NCBI RefSeq assembly: GCF_022414535.1
Contig: NZ_JADWYM010000030.1
Location: 20,508 to 84,507 of the forward strand
Reading direction: 5' to 3'
Source of the DNA: Streptomyces sp. MUM 2J
GTDB taxonomy: Bacteria; Actinomycetota; Actinomycetes; Streptomycetales; Streptomycetaceae
DNA length: 64,000 bases
Position 1 is the stretch's first letter. Every line of letters begins with the position of its first letter. Both the position numbers and the translations under genes were made by a program. Under the pieces are notes generated by a model that had not been told where the DNA came from, searched no databases, and saw only the letters and a list, made by a program, of their open reading frames with translations. Positions 1 to 9,545 of the stretch are shown piece by piece.

Positions 1-255
1 GGACGGCCTCCTGACCACCCGTTGACCTGATCACGGGGGGCGTACGGACGGCACGTCCGACCGCGAGGAGACCGTGTCGCCCCGGCAGGCCGGGTTCGGC
101 GGACGCACCCGGTCCCGCCCCGGGCTCGCCCTGACGTGCTGCGAGGCGCCGGTGACGTTGCGCCCGGTCCCGAGGACCAGGGTGAACGGGGCGCCCACCA
201 GGGGGACGGCCCCGCACCGTCCGCCGACGCGGCGGTCGGGGCAGGACCGCCCGGG

Positions 256-921
256 CTACTCGGTGTGGGGGTGGGCCAGACCGTGGTCGTAGGCGAAGAT
301 CACGGCCCGGACCCGGTCGCGGGCGCCGATCTTGGCGAGGACCCGGCCGACGTGGGTCTTCACCGTGGACTCGGACAACACGAAGTGGGCGGCGATCTCG
401 CCGTTGTTCCACCCCTTGCCGATGGCGACGAGGATCTCGCGTTCCCGGTCGGTGAGGGACTTCAGCCTCGGGTCCTCGGCGGGGCCGCCCGGCCGGGGCA
501 CCAGATGGGCGAACTCGTGCAGGAGGCGGCGGGTGAGCGCGGGGGCGATGACGGCGTCGCCGCTCGCGACGGCGCGGATGCCCGCGAGGAGTTCCTCGGG
601 GCGGGCGTCCTTGAGGAGGAAGCCGCTGGCCCCGGCGCGCAGGGCCGCGTGGGCGTATTCGTCGAGGTCGAACGTGGTCAGCACCAGGACGCGGGAGCGG
701 TCGCCGGTGGCGGTGATGAGGCGGGTGGCCTCGATGCCGTCCATGCCGGGCATGCGGACGTCCATGAGTACGACGTCGGGGCGGAGTTCGGCCGCCTTGC
801 GGACCGCTTCCGCACCGTGGGCGGCCTCGCCGACTACCTCCGTCCCGGGGACGGAGCCGAGGAGCATGCGGAAGCCGTAGCGCTGCAGCGGCTGGTCGTC
901 CACGACGAGTACGGTGGTCAC
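256..921 (-). CDS. NarL/LuxR-family response regulator
   Basis: This is a two-component response regulator of about 221 residues. The N-terminal receiver domain begins TTVLVVDDQ and has the phospho-acceptor Asp at about residue 54 in LMDVRMPGMDG, with the conserved Lys in FLLKDARPEE. The C-terminal LuxR-type helix-turn-helix reads LTDREREIL, then NGEIAAHFVLSESTVKTHV. The GTG start at 921 overlaps the stop of the upstream kinase gene as GTGA; the longer open frame upstream reads through the kinase 3' end and is not needed. It is the last gene of an ABC-ATPase / permease / kinase / regulator operon, so it probably controls that transporter. The inducing signal cannot be read from the sequence. 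Confidence 0.93.
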   Translation of the reverse strand: MTTVLVVDDQPLQRYGFRMLLGSVPGTEVVGEAAHGAEAVRKAAELRPDVVLMDVRMPGMDGIEATRLITATGDRSRVLVLTTFDLDEYAHAALRAGASGFLLKDARPEELLAGIRAVASGDAVIAPALTRRLLHEFAHLVPRPGGPAEDPRLKSLTDREREILVAIGKGWNNGEIAAHFVLSESTVKTHVGRVLAKIGARDRVRAVIFAYDHGLAHPHTE

Positions 922-2243
922 GGGGCACCGTCCGGGGAGACGGGGTCGAGGACGGCCTCCACCGTCCACCCACCGCCGGTGGGGCCGGCGCTGAGGCTTC
1001 CTCCGTAGAGCGCCGTCCGTTCTCGCATACCCACCAGACCGTGTCCTTCCTCCTCGGCCGGGCCGGGGCGGGCGGACGTGACGACGGCGGGGCCGGTGTC
1101 CTGGACCCTGATGGTCAGCCCGTTGTCCCGTACAGCGATCGCCAGGTTCACCCGGCTGCCGGCTCCTGCGTGTTTGAGGGTGTTCGTCAGAGCTTCCTGA
1201 ACGATGCGGTAGACCGCGAGCTGGACCCCGCTGTCGAGGGCGTCGACGTCACCGGTGGTCCGGTAGTGGACCTCCAGGCCGGCGGCACGCATGTTCCGGC
1301 ACAACGCGTCGATGTCCGCGAGGCAGGGCTGCGGGTTGAGCTCCGGGCCGGTCCACGGGTCGTCGGATGCTTCCCGCAGCACACCGAGTACGCGCCTGAG
1401 CTCCCCGAGAGCCCGGCGGCCGGTGTCCCCGATGAGGTGCAGGGCTTCGGTGCCCCGCTCCGGGGCGACGGCGCCTGCGTAGGCGCCGGCGTCGGCGAGG
1501 GTGATGATGACGGACAGGTTGTGGCCGACGATGTCGTGCATCTCGCGAGCCACCCGCGCGCGTTCGGACGCGACGGCGAGTCTGCTGCGCTGGTCGCGTT
1601 CTATCTCCAGCCGGGCCGCCCGGTCACGCAGCCCCGCGAGCTGGGCTCGCCGGATGCGCACCACGAGGCCGAGTGCGAGTGCCGCGGTCGCCGTGCTCAG
1701 CAGGAAGAACAGCGCGTCCCAGAAGGACACCGCCGCCGAGGCGCGCACCGCGACCAGCACCAGCGCGCCCGCCACGGCCCCGCAGGCCCAGGGCAGCTGC
1801 CTCATCCGTCCGTGCAGGGCGAGACTGTACAGGGCGATGAACAGGGCGATGTCCGCGCGCAGCGCGGCTCCCAGCGACCACTGGAGGACGAAGACGGCCG
1901 TGACGGCGCCGAAGGCGACATCCGGTCGCCTGCGGCGCCACAGCAGGGGGAGGACGAGGCCGGCCTGCAGCGCGACCGTCCCCGCGACCGGCAGCCGCAA
2001 GAACACCAGCCGGAAGCGGTGAGGCCCGTCGCCGTCGACGCCGGCCGAGTGCAGCAGGTCCGGCAGGCAGAACGTCAGGAAGACCAGCGCCACCACCGTG
2101 GTGTCCAGCACCCACGGACGGGCCCGGTCAGCCTGCCGCAGCCGCCGGCCGGCCCGGGAGATCCGGGCGACCAGCGGTCCCATGCCACCGAGGTCGTCGG
2201 CGGGCGCGGTGCTCTCGGAGTCCGCCAGGGGCACGGTGTTCAC
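918..2243 (-). CDS. Sensor histidine kinase (HisKA_3, NarL-type partner)
   Basis: This membrane sensor kinase of 441 residues has hydrophobic segments over about residues 45-190, then a coiled linker and a HisKA_3 dimerisation/phosphoacceptor motif, REMHDIVGHNLSVI, with the phosphorylated His at about residue 236. The HATPase_c domain follows with VQEALTNTLKHA (N box), VQDTGPA and GHGLVGMRERTALYGG (G box). The GTG at 2243 is chosen because GGAGG lies 8 bases upstream; an earlier in-frame GTG sits too close to that site. It begins 18 bases after the permease stop and overlaps the response regulator gene by 4 bases, so the pair is co-translated. Lack of a large extracytoplasmic loop suggests it may sense the membrane or the transporter itself (inference). 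Confidence 0.92.
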   Translation of the reverse strand: MNTVPLADSESTAPADDLGGMGPLVARISRAGRRLRQADRARPWVLDTTVVALVFLTFCLPDLLHSAGVDGDGPHRFRLVFLRLPVAGTVALQAGLVLPLLWRRRRPDVAFGAVTAVFVLQWSLGAALRADIALFIALYSLALHGRMRQLPWACGAVAGALVLVAVRASAAVSFWDALFFLLSTATAALALGLVVRIRRAQLAGLRDRAARLEIERDQRSRLAVASERARVAREMHDIVGHNLSVIITLADAGAYAGAVAPERGTEALHLIGDTGRRALGELRRVLGVLREASDDPWTGPELNPQPCLADIDALCRNMRAAGLEVHYRTTGDVDALDSGVQLAVYRIVQEALTNTLKHAGAGSRVNLAIAVRDNGLTIRVQDTGPAVVTSARPGPAEEEGHGLVGMRERTALYGGSLSAGPTGGGWTVEAVLDPVSPDGAP

Positions 2244-2260
2244 CCGCACATCCTCCAGGG

Positions 2261-3100
2261 TCAGACGTCGCTGCGCAGCAGCCGGTGGGCGGCCGCGGCC
2301 AGAGCCAGCGCGGTCCAGCCCAGAAGGACGAGCAGACCGGTCCCGGGGGACAGGCCGGCGGCATCGTGGGTGAGGGCGAACATCGACTCGCCGGCGTTGC
2401 TCGGCAGGTAGGGGCTGATGTCGTCCTGCCAGGAGCCGGGGAGCAGGGAGACCAGCCCGGGGACGAGCATGAGGGTGGCGACGAGGACGGAGATGCCGCC
2501 GGCCACCGACCGCAGCAGTGCGCCCAGAGCGGTTCCGATCACGGCGACGAGGCCGAGGTAGAGACCGGCGCCCAGCAGGCTGCGCACGACACCCGTGTCG
2601 GAGAACCCCATGGCCGCGGGCGTGCCGGAGACGATGCGGCTGCCGAACAGGAAGGCGACGAACACGCCGGCGGTTGCTACGGCCAGCGCGACCAGCCCGA
2701 ACACCGAGGCCTTGGCCCACAGAACCGGAAGCCGGCGTGGCACCGCCGCCAGGGTCGAGCGGATCAGGCCCGTGGAGTACTCGCCCGCCGTGACCAGCAC
2801 GCCGAGGACACCGAGGGCGAGCTGGGCGAAGTTCGTGCCGAAGAGGGACAGGCTCACGGCGGTCGAACGTGCGAAGTCCGGGTGCATGTGGCCGGAGCCG
2901 AGCTCGGACCGGTACCGGCTCGCGGCGATCAGCCCGAACGCGATCAGGAACAGCAGGCCCAGACCCAGGGTGATCCAGGTCGAGCGCAGCGACCAGAGCT
3001 TGGCCCACTCCGAGGCCAGCACGCGCGGTCCGGTCACCCGGTGGACGGGGCGGGCGGGAGCGGTGGAAGGTGATTCGGCGGGGGCGGCGAGGGTGTTCAT
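2261..3100 (-). CDS. ABC transporter permease (ABC-2 type)
   Basis: This integral membrane protein of 279 residues has about six hydrophobic segments, the first being WITLGLGLLFLIAFGLIAA near residue 45, preceded by the cytosolic run VLASEWAKLWSLRSTW typical of ABC-2/DrrB-like permeases in actinobacteria. Its ATG at 3100 overlaps the stop of the ATPase gene (ATGA), which fixes the start and indicates translational coupling. It should form the membrane channel with the upstream ATPase. The position next to a kinase/regulator pair is typical of transporters that export or confer resistance to a peptide or lipid-targeting compound, but the substrate is not determined. Confidence 0.9.
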   Translation of the reverse strand: MNTLAAPAESPSTAPARPVHRVTGPRVLASEWAKLWSLRSTWITLGLGLLFLIAFGLIAASRYRSELGSGHMHPDFARSTAVSLSLFGTNFAQLALGVLGVLVTAGEYSTGLIRSTLAAVPRRLPVLWAKASVFGLVALAVATAGVFVAFLFGSRIVSGTPAAMGFSDTGVVRSLLGAGLYLGLVAVIGTALGALLRSVAGGISVLVATLMLVPGLVSLLPGSWQDDISPYLPSNAGESMFALTHDAAGLSPGTGLLVLLGWTALALAAAAHRLLRSDV

Positions 3101-4044
3101 GCGGGCCTCCCCGCGGGCGTCGCGGCCCCGGTGCCACTGGTGGAGCCGTGGTACTCCACGGCATCCCGGGTCAGGTCCATGAACGCCTCCTCCAGCGACG
3201 CCTGACGTGTACTCAGCTCGAACAGCGCGATCCCGTGCTCGGCGGCCTTCAGACCGATCTCGCGCGCGGTCAGCCCGCTCACCTGCAGTTCCTCGGAACC
3301 GATCCGCCCGGTGACGTCGACGCCCGGCCCCGCCAGGACATCCCGGAGCCGCGCCGGATCCTGCGTGGCCACGTGTACGGTGTCGCCGCCCGCCTCGCGG
3401 ACCAGGTCCCGCACGGTCGTGTCGGCCAGCAGCCGGCCACGCCCGACGACGATCAGGTGGTCGGCCACCAGCGCCACCTCGCTCATCAGGTGCGACGACA
3501 CGAACACCGTGCGTCCCTCCTCGGCGAGCGACGTCAGCAGGTTGCGGATCCAGAGGACGCCTTCGGGGTCCAGCCCGTTGACGGGCTCGTCGAGCATCAC
3601 CGTCTGCGGGTCGCCCAGGAGCGCCGCGGCGATGCCGAGTCGCTGGCCCATGCCGAGCGAGAAGGAGCCTGCCCGCTTCCCGGCCACGGCGCCCAGCCCG
3701 GCCAGTTCGACCACCTCGTCGACGCGGCGGCGCGGGATGCCGTGGGTCAGCGCCAGCGCCCTGAGGTGCTGGTGGGCCGAGCGTCCCGGGTGGACGGACC
3801 TGGCCTCCAGGAGGGCGCCGACCTCCTGGAGCGGTGCCCGGTGGTGGGCGTAGCGGTGGCCGTTGACGGTGACGGAGCCGCTCGTCGGGGCGTCCAGCCC
3901 GACCACCATGCGCATCGTCGTGGACTTTCCCGCCCCGTTGGGGCCGAGGAAGCCCGTGACGGTGCCGGGCTTCACGGTGAAGTCCAGGCCGTCCACGGCC
4001 GTCTTCTCCCCGTACCGCTTGGTCAGCTGCCGTGCTTCGATCAT
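3097..4044 (-). CDS. ABC transporter ATP-binding protein
   Basis: This cytosolic ATPase of 315 residues energises the adjacent permease. Visible motifs are Walker A GPNGAGKSTTM (about residue 34), the ABC signature FSLGMGQRLG (the canonical LSGGQ is replaced by LGMGQ, as in many DrrA/CcmA-type ATPases), Walker B TVMLDEPVNGLD and the switch His in VFVSSHLMSE. The C-terminal 90 residues form the extra domain common in drug/bacitracin-type exporters. The ATG at 4044 has GGAG six to nine bases upstream. It is the first gene of the four-gene operon, and a repeated CGGTGGTACC element lies 80-120 bases upstream. Confidence 0.94.
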   Translation of the reverse strand: MIEARQLTKRYGEKTAVDGLDFTVKPGTVTGFLGPNGAGKSTTMRMVVGLDAPTSGSVTVNGHRYAHHRAPLQEVGALLEARSVHPGRSAHQHLRALALTHGIPRRRVDEVVELAGLGAVAGKRAGSFSLGMGQRLGIAAALLGDPQTVMLDEPVNGLDPEGVLWIRNLLTSLAEEGRTVFVSSHLMSEVALVADHLIVVGRGRLLADTTVRDLVREAGGDTVHVATQDPARLRDVLAGPGVDVTGRIGSEELQVSGLTAREIGLKAAEHGIALFELSTRQASLEEAFMDLTRDAVEYHGSTSGTGAATPAGRPA

Positions 4045-4123
4045 GGGCGCTCCTTCTCTCGGGGTCGGCTTCGGTCGCCTCCGTCGTCGCTCCCGCCACG
4101 CTAGGCCCGGAACCGCCCCGATC

Positions 4124-4164
4124 CGGTGGTACCGGGGGTGGAAGCGGGCCGCGTCGGTGGTACC
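4124..4164 (-). promoter_or_regulatory. Direct repeat CGGTGGTACC, candidate operator of the ABC/two-component operon
   Basis: The decamer CGGTGGTACC occurs at 4124-4133 and again at 4155-4164, spaced 31 bases (about three helical turns), just upstream of the ABC-ATPase start. The second copy is followed by a diverged inverted copy (GGTACTACG). NarL-type regulators often bind such repeated half-sites, so autoregulation by the operon's own regulator is a reasonable inference, not a demonstrated fact. Confidence 0.35.
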
Positions 4165-4211
4165 CCGGTACTACGTCGCGACTGCGAGGCGGGCCCGCCG
4201 CCGGGCAGCCC

Positions 4212-4925
4212 TCAGCGTCCGGGATCATCGGGCGCACGGTCCTCCGCCCGCTGGGCGGCGGGGGTCCGGGGCGTGTCCGTCGTGAACGATTCGGGCAGCC
4301 ACCGGGCCGCCGCCCACAGGCACCCCCCGAGCCAGCCGGTGGCGAACAGCCAGCCGCCGACGACATCGGTGGACCAGTGCACGCCCAGGTAGACGCGGGT
4401 GAGCCCGACGGACACGCCCCAGCAGGCGACGGCGATCCTCAGGGGCGTGGCTCCGCGCGGGGCCCGCAGGGTGAGCGCGGCGATCAGCAGTCCGGCGGTC
4501 ACGGCGGACGTGGTGGTGTGGCCCGAGGGGTAGGCGAAGCCGGTGGCGTGAGTGGCCCAGTCCGCCCGCGGCGGGCGGGCCCGCTGGACGAGTTCCATCA
4601 GGCCGTACCGCAGGGCCTGCCCCGCGGCCAGGCAGGCGACGCACAGGGCGACGGCGCGCAGCCGGTGCCGCCCCGGGCCTGAGGCGACGAGCCCGGCCGT
4701 CGCGGCCAGCAGGTAGGGGACGGCGCCGGTCCCCGTGAACGTCACCCCGCGGGCCAGGAACTGTGCCGGGGGCGGACGATGCCCGACCGACCAGGACAGC
4801 AGGCGGTCGTCCGGCCCGAGCGGCGTGCCCCCGCGGGCGAGGACCAGCGCGGTCAGGGCGCCGAACAGGATCCATGCGCCGAGGCCGGTCAGCCCGGGCG
4901 GCCGGGCGGCGGTGCGGCGGCTCAT
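4212..4925 (-). CDS. PAP2-superfamily membrane phosphatase
   Basis: This protein of 237 residues has about six transmembrane segments and belongs to the PAP2 (phosphatidic acid phosphatase type 2 / vanadium haloperoxidase) family. The three family motifs are present: a diverged motif 1 around QRARPPRADW, motif 2 YPSGHTTTSA with the catalytic His, and motif 3 TRVYLGVHWSTDVVGG with the second His. Such enzymes dephosphorylate lipid phosphates such as phosphatidate or isoprenyl diphosphates at the membrane. The ATG at 4925 (MSRRTAARPPG) is preferred because the longer frame upstream is Arg/Pro/Gly-rich and lacks the hydrophobic pattern. It is separated from the ABC operon by about 170 bases and has its own promoter region or follows the FUSC gene. 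Confidence 0.88.
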   Translation of the reverse strand: MSRRTAARPPGLTGLGAWILFGALTALVLARGGTPLGPDDRLLSWSVGHRPPPAQFLARGVTFTGTGAVPYLLAATAGLVASGPGRHRLRAVALCVACLAAGQALRYGLMELVQRARPPRADWATHATGFAYPSGHTTTSAVTAGLLIAALTLRAPRGATPLRIAVACWGVSVGLTRVYLGVHWSTDVVGGWLFATGWLGGCLWAAARWLPESFTTDTPRTPAAQRAEDRAPDDPGR

Positions 4926-5301
4926 GCGGTGGCAGCCTCCGGTTTCCCTGCCGCCCGGCGTTCGTCCTTCGCATCGGTCATGGCACCGATCCTGGTCGTG
5001 GCGTCCCCCGCAGTCCAGCCGGTCGGTGCGGCCGTCACCGGGTCGGTGACCGTGAGGCGGCTCGCCGCATGGGTGGGACCGGACTCCGGGCGGGTCGTGC
5101 GGCCGAACCGGGTTCGTCGCGGGGGGCCTGTTCCCTCCACGGGCCGGGTCGGGCACGGAGGGGGGCACGAGCCGGCATCTGCCCCGGTACGGTTTCGCGC
5201 TCCGGCCGCGCCATGGCGCCCCCGGCAGTGACCAGCGGGATCATGCCCGTGGCGCGGGGGTCCTGGTCCGGCGCTCCGTCCGCTGAGGGGCACCGGGATG
5301 G
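4926..5301. other. Intergenic, 376 bp, between PAP2 and FUSC genes
   Basis: No gene, RNA or clear hairpin is recognised here. It is the 5' flank of the PAP2 gene and the 3' flank of the FUSC gene, both on the minus strand. Confidence 0.6.
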
Positions 5302-7512
5302 TCACCGCCGTTGCTCTGCGGAGGGCGCGGCCGCGGCGGTGGTCGCGGCGACGTGGTCGAGATCGACCGCGAGCGATGTCAGCCATGCCTCGGCGTCGTA
5401 GTAGAGCGGCGATGCCGGCCGGTCCGGCGGCCGGCCGTGCGCGGCCTCGCCGGGCACCGGGGAGGAGGGCCGGGTCGGTGGCGGGCGTGCGCTGTCGAGG
5501 AGACCGCCGACCAGTTCGTAGCGTTTGGCCAATATCTCACCGTCCGTGTCGAGCCTGCTCTGCCATGCGGGCGCGGGCGCCCGGATCCCGGCCGGGGGCC
5601 CTTCTGCCAGCAGGCGCCGGGCCCCGTGCAGGGCGTGGTGTCCGGCCATCAGTGCCGCGTGCCAGTCCACGGCCGTGGTGCCGGGTTGTCGCGGCTCGGC
5701 CTCGTACTGAGCGAAGGAGGACTCCGCAAGTGTCAGAGCGCGCGTCAGCGACGGCAGGCCGCTCTGTCTCCCCGTCGCACCCTGCGTGAGGACCGACGTG
5801 GTCGAGGTGATGGTCGAGCCGATGGCGCGGAGAAGGGCCGCGACGTCACGCCTGAGTTCCTTCTGGGCTCCACGGGGCCAGGCGAGCATCCCGAAGACCA
5901 GACCGATCGAACTGCCGACGAGAACGTCGAGGAAACGGACCTCCGCCAGTCGCCATGTGGAGGGCGCGAGCTGGGCGAAGACGAGGGATACGACCAGGGT
6001 GAACAGGCCCTGCGCCCATCCCACGCCGTGGGTCGGCCCGACCCAGAAGGCGGCCAGCATGATCACCGGCAGCGTCACGGCATAGGCCGCGGTGTCCCCG
6101 CTGACGAGCACCAGCATCACGGCGGCCGTGAGGGCGCCCAGCAGAGTCCCGACGAGAGCCCGGGCCACGATCGAACCGGTCTGCGCCGCCGTGGTGCGGG
6201 TCAGGGTGAGGACGGCCAGCATGGCCCAGAAGCCGTGGGGGAGAGAGCCGACTCCGGCCACGGTGCGAGCGGCTGCCAGCGCCAGACTGATCCGTACGGC
6301 GTTCTGGAAGTACACCGAGTGAGGGCTCAGGTGCGCCCGGAGCCGATGCCCCCACAGACGTGCCGCGCCCCGCCCCGCGTACCAGAAGCTGCCGTCCCGC
6401 AGCTGGGCGGGCCCCGGGCGCCGTCCCAGCACGAGGTCCGCCGCGGCGGCGAGCGTCACGCCGGCGTGGGCCGTTTCGATGAGCATCGCCTGACGGTTCA
6501 TGACGCTGTCGACGATGTCCGGCGTCTCCCCGTCCATCGCCACCGTGCGCTGCCGTCGGTAGACCGCCAGGGCCTCCTCCAGCCGTCCCGGCCCGGCCGG
6601 GCGGCCGCTACGCAACGCGGCGGTCGTCCTCCGGGCCGACGCCACCACCTCGTGCAGAAGTGCGAGGGTCTGCGGGTGGGGGCCCCGCGGACCCGGTCCC
6701 GGCACCTCCAGCAGGCGGGCCAGCAGGACACGGGCGGCCATGCCGGTATGAGCGAGCGCCCGCTCCCGCGGTCCCGGTCCGGCGGGCCGCTCCGACTCCG
6801 GCACGTTGGAGGGCCGCAGCGCCTCACCGGCGGCCCTCGCCGCCGCGTCCGCCCCGGGTGACAGCGTCCACGGAGGCCGCGCCAGTTCGGTCGCGCAGCG
6901 CGCCGCGGTCGTGGCCGCGTCCGCCGACAGGTCCTGATAGGAGGTGTAGGGCGGGTCGGGCAGCAGCAGACGCTCGGCGAGCACGAGCAGCAGGACGCCG
7001 GATGTCATCCCGCCCAGTCGTTCGTCCAGCGTCTGCGGCGCGTACGGGGGGAAGCACGGCAGGATGTACAGCAACTGCAGGCCCGGAGCCGCCCCGGCCA
7101 GCCGTGGGCCCGTCACCGCCGAGTAGGCGATCAGGAAGCCGATCACCAGGATCCCCGCCGTCGCGGTCCAGGTGCGCACGGCGAGCAGTGTCCCGGCGGT
7201 GACGAGGAGCCACCCGACCGGAAGGAGCCGTGCGATGACGGCGGCGCGCTGCCGCCCGGTGCCGGGAATGCGGGAGAGCCCGGCCATCGCCACCGCCCCG
7301 AACAGGCCGTAGGTGGCGGTGACGGGTTGGTGCAGGCCGTAGAGGGCGACGTAGAAGACGGTGACGGCTGCAAGCGTCACGCGAATGGCCCGTCGGCCCG
7401 TGTACGCCGAGGTGGATGTCCCGTACCGCACTTCGGTGACGAGCCGGCGCAGGTGCGAGAGACCGCGCGAAGGTGCGCGGGCGCTACCGCCGGTACCCGT
7501 CCCTGAGCCCAT
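5302..7512 (-). CDS. FUSC-family inner membrane protein (aromatic-acid efflux type)
   Basis: This protein of about 736 residues is built from two membrane blocks. The first (residues about 35-195) contains GRRAIRVTLAAVTVFYVALYG and further helices. The second (about 410-560) contains RISLALAAARTVAGVGSLPH, FWAMLAVLTLTRTTA and VFGMLAWPRGAQKE, the duplicated pattern of FUSC (fusaric acid resistance / AaeB-like) proteins, separated by a long cytosolic linker. Members export aromatic carboxylic acids in proteobacteria; the substrate here is unknown. The ATG at 7512 is chosen because AGAGG lies 8 bases upstream; GTG 7560 and ATG 7545 are possible earlier starts. It is a single gene between PAP2 and MmgE/PrpD genes. 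Confidence 0.85.
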   Translation of the reverse strand: MGSGTGTGGSARAPSRGLSHLRRLVTEVRYGTSTSAYTGRRAIRVTLAAVTVFYVALYGLHQPVTATYGLFGAVAMAGLSRIPGTGRQRAAVIARLLPVGWLLVTAGTLLAVRTWTATAGILVIGFLIAYSAVTGPRLAGAAPGLQLLYILPCFPPYAPQTLDERLGGMTSGVLLLVLAERLLLPDPPYTSYQDLSADAATTAARCATELARPPWTLSPGADAAARAAGEALRPSNVPESERPAGPGPRERALAHTGMAARVLLARLLEVPGPGPRGPHPQTLALLHEVVASARRTTAALRSGRPAGPGRLEEALAVYRRQRTVAMDGETPDIVDSVMNRQAMLIETAHAGVTLAAAADLVLGRRPGPAQLRDGSFWYAGRGAARLWGHRLRAHLSPHSVYFQNAVRISLALAAARTVAGVGSLPHGFWAMLAVLTLTRTTAAQTGSIVARALVGTLLGALTAAVMLVLVSGDTAAYAVTLPVIMLAAFWVGPTHGVGWAQGLFTLVVSLVFAQLAPSTWRLAEVRFLDVLVGSSIGLVFGMLAWPRGAQKELRRDVAALLRAIGSTITSTTSVLTQGATGRQSGLPSLTRALTLAESSFAQYEAEPRQPGTTAVDWHAALMAGHHALHGARRLLAEGPPAGIRAPAPAWQSRLDTDGEILAKRYELVGGLLDSARPPPTRPSSPVPGEAAHGRPPDRPASPLYYDAEAWLTSLAVDLDHVAATTAAAAPSAEQRR

Positions 7513-7737
7513 GATCAGTACCTCTGCACTCTTCCAGGATCGCATTCCGCACCCCGGCACCGGGACACCGAGGGGCCTTCGTGTTCGCGTTCCGCTTCGG
7601 TGCCGCGGAGGCTGTGCCGGACCCGTGCGGGTGGTGCACGCCGACCGGGGACGGACAGGTGCCGCAGGCCGTGCCGTGGGACGCCGGGCCCACCGGACCC
7701 TCGTCGGCGGGACAGCGGCGGCGGCGCCGTGGACCGT

Positions 7738-9120
7738 CTACGGGACGGATCCTTCTGCCCCCCTTGTCAGGTCCTGCTTCAACGGCACCGACAGGGACGA
7801 CAGGTCTTCCAGCCTCTCCAGGTTCCACAGGTCGGTGAGGATCGCGCCGCGGTCCGTCGTCGACGCCACCTGGCCGAGGTTCCCGAGGAGTTTCGCTGAG
7901 ACGTCGTCGTCCGACAGCGGATCACGCGGATCGCCTCGTGAGAAGTCGCGCTCCCGGCGCACGACGTCCCCGTCGCTCAGCGTCACGGAGATCCGGCACG
8001 GCGTTGCCGGGGGGAACCGCTGGGTCATCGCTGAGTCCTCCGTCACGTCGATCCTCTCCACCAGCTGCCGAAGCTGCGGATCGCGTGCACGCCCGGCGTC
8101 GAAGTCGCTGTATTCGACGGGCTTGAGGAGCGCCGTGGCCACGCAGTAGGGGAGCGAATGGGTACGGCCCGCACGGCTGCTCGGATGGGAGGCCGAAGCG
8201 GTGACGCCGTTCCGTATCGCCCGGCCGTAGGTCTCCACCGTCACCGCACGGATGTCCTCGGCCCCGTCGATCCCGGGGGACAAGTCCAGAGCGACGTCGA
8301 TCGGGGTCTGACAGTAGAAGAGCGCCGGCCACCTCTTGAAGATGATCCGGGTGAGATCGGGTTCGCTGCCGAGTGACATCTCACGGTGTCTGAAGAATCG
8401 GTCGGCGCCGTACTCCCCCTGGTAGACGCGTTGTGCTCCCGTGAATCCGGCCCGTGCCAGTCGGGCGGCCGCCAGGCCCCGTGCCGCGCAGGAGGCGTAG
8501 GTGCAGTGCTTCCAGTCGGTCACTTCCCCGACCGCGGCCTGGTTGCTCGTGAATCCGAAGCCGCCGGCTATTCGCTGGGCTTCGACCAGCCGGGTCTCGG
8601 AGAGCCCGAGCGCCTGTCCGACGGCGAGCGCGGTCCAGAAAACGGCGGCGGCATCGTGGTCGAATCCGCTTTCCTCGGGGTCGTAGTGGTCGGCGAACAC
8701 CGCCGACAGGTAGAAGAGGAGACGCACCGACTTCAGAAACTGATGACCGTTCCATTTCAGCCAGTCGGCCAGGACCAAGGCGAGTGCCACATTGTCGGAA
8801 GGGTGGATACCGCCCATTCCGTTCGGTGAGATGTACGTGTTCAGCAGATCGCTGCGGCGCGCCAGGATGGTGTTGAGGAAGACCGCGTCCGCGATGTCCG
8901 ACTCCCGTCCGACGCCCCACACGGCGCTGCCCGACCCGGCGCCCGGTCCCATGGCCACGCGACGAAATTCGTCCAGAAGTTTCCGGTCGGCCATCGAGGC
9001 GCAGATTCCCGCGTAGGAGTCGATGACACTGCGCTTGAGTGTGTGGAGGTCCTCCTCGGTGAGGCGCCTGTCGGTGAGTTGCCGCGTGTACCGTGCCAGC
9101 TCGCTCTCCAAGTCCGCCAT
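7738..9120 (-). CDS. MmgE/PrpD family protein (2-methylcitrate dehydratase-like)
   Basis: The 460-residue product matches the MmgE/PrpD fold in layout. An all-alpha N-terminal part carries the family motifs NTILARRSDLLNTY (usual form N-x-x-H-x-x-D), HPSDNVALALVLAD and a run ending AGGFGFTSNQAAVGEVTDWKH, where the usual lysine-containing stretch lies. A smaller alpha/beta C-terminal domain follows. Family members dehydrate 2-methylcitrate or decarboxylate cis-aconitate/itaconate-type substrates. No prpB or prpC partner is nearby, so the substrate is open; stand-alone actinobacterial copies often have unknown roles. The ATG at 9120 begins MADLESELARY and fits the family N terminus. Confidence 0.85.
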   Translation of the reverse strand: MADLESELARYTRQLTDRRLTEEDLHTLKRSVIDSYAGICASMADRKLLDEFRRVAMGPGAGSGSAVWGVGRESDIADAVFLNTILARRSDLLNTYISPNGMGGIHPSDNVALALVLADWLKWNGHQFLKSVRLLFYLSAVFADHYDPEESGFDHDAAAVFWTALAVGQALGLSETRLVEAQRIAGGFGFTSNQAAVGEVTDWKHCTYASCAARGLAAARLARAGFTGAQRVYQGEYGADRFFRHREMSLGSEPDLTRIIFKRWPALFYCQTPIDVALDLSPGIDGAEDIRAVTVETYGRAIRNGVTASASHPSSRAGRTHSLPYCVATALLKPVEYSDFDAGRARDPQLRQLVERIDVTEDSAMTQRFPPATPCRISVTLSDGDVVRRERDFSRGDPRDPLSDDDVSAKLLGNLGQVASTTDRGAILTDLWNLERLEDLSSLSVPLKQDLTRGAEGSVP

Positions 9121-9493
9121 GACATCATGCTAATGACCTTCCGGTGACGTCGCACCCAGGGGCCGCGGCCAGGTGGGACCGTGTGCGCTCTCGTTTTTCC
9201 GCGGCCGTTTCCCGTCGGGCCTGCCCACCGGGTCATCATTTTCACGGGAAATGCGCGGGACGGCGTCGGTGAATTAATTTCCCGGATTTCCGACAGGGCC
9301 GCTCCACGGGTCCGGCGATACGCCAGGAGGTGGACCCGGAAGCTATTCCTCGTCGGTCCAGGTGCTTTGCTGCCTGCTCGCGGATGCCATCGAACAATAG
9401 GGGCGGTGTTCTCGTCTTGTGACTTTCTTCGGGTGCCCCTATCAGGGCGGCCATGCGTCCCGCGGAAAGCCTCCGCCTCCACGTGGAAGAGAT

Positions 9494-9545
9494 CCCGAGG
9501 GACCCGTCGACAGCCTTCACCCGAGGGATCCGTCGACAGCCTTCA
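9494..9545. repeat. Two-copy 26-bp tandem repeat
   Basis: Two adjacent 26-bp units, each starting CCCGAGGGA and ending GTCGACAGCCTTCA, differ at one position (C at 9503, T at 9529). They lie in non-coding DNA. The function is unknown. Confidence 0.8.

Noticed and set aside
1..255. Possible 3' end of an upstream gene at the left edge
   Set aside because: All three plus frames stop within the first 30 bases, and no frame gives a recognisable C terminus.
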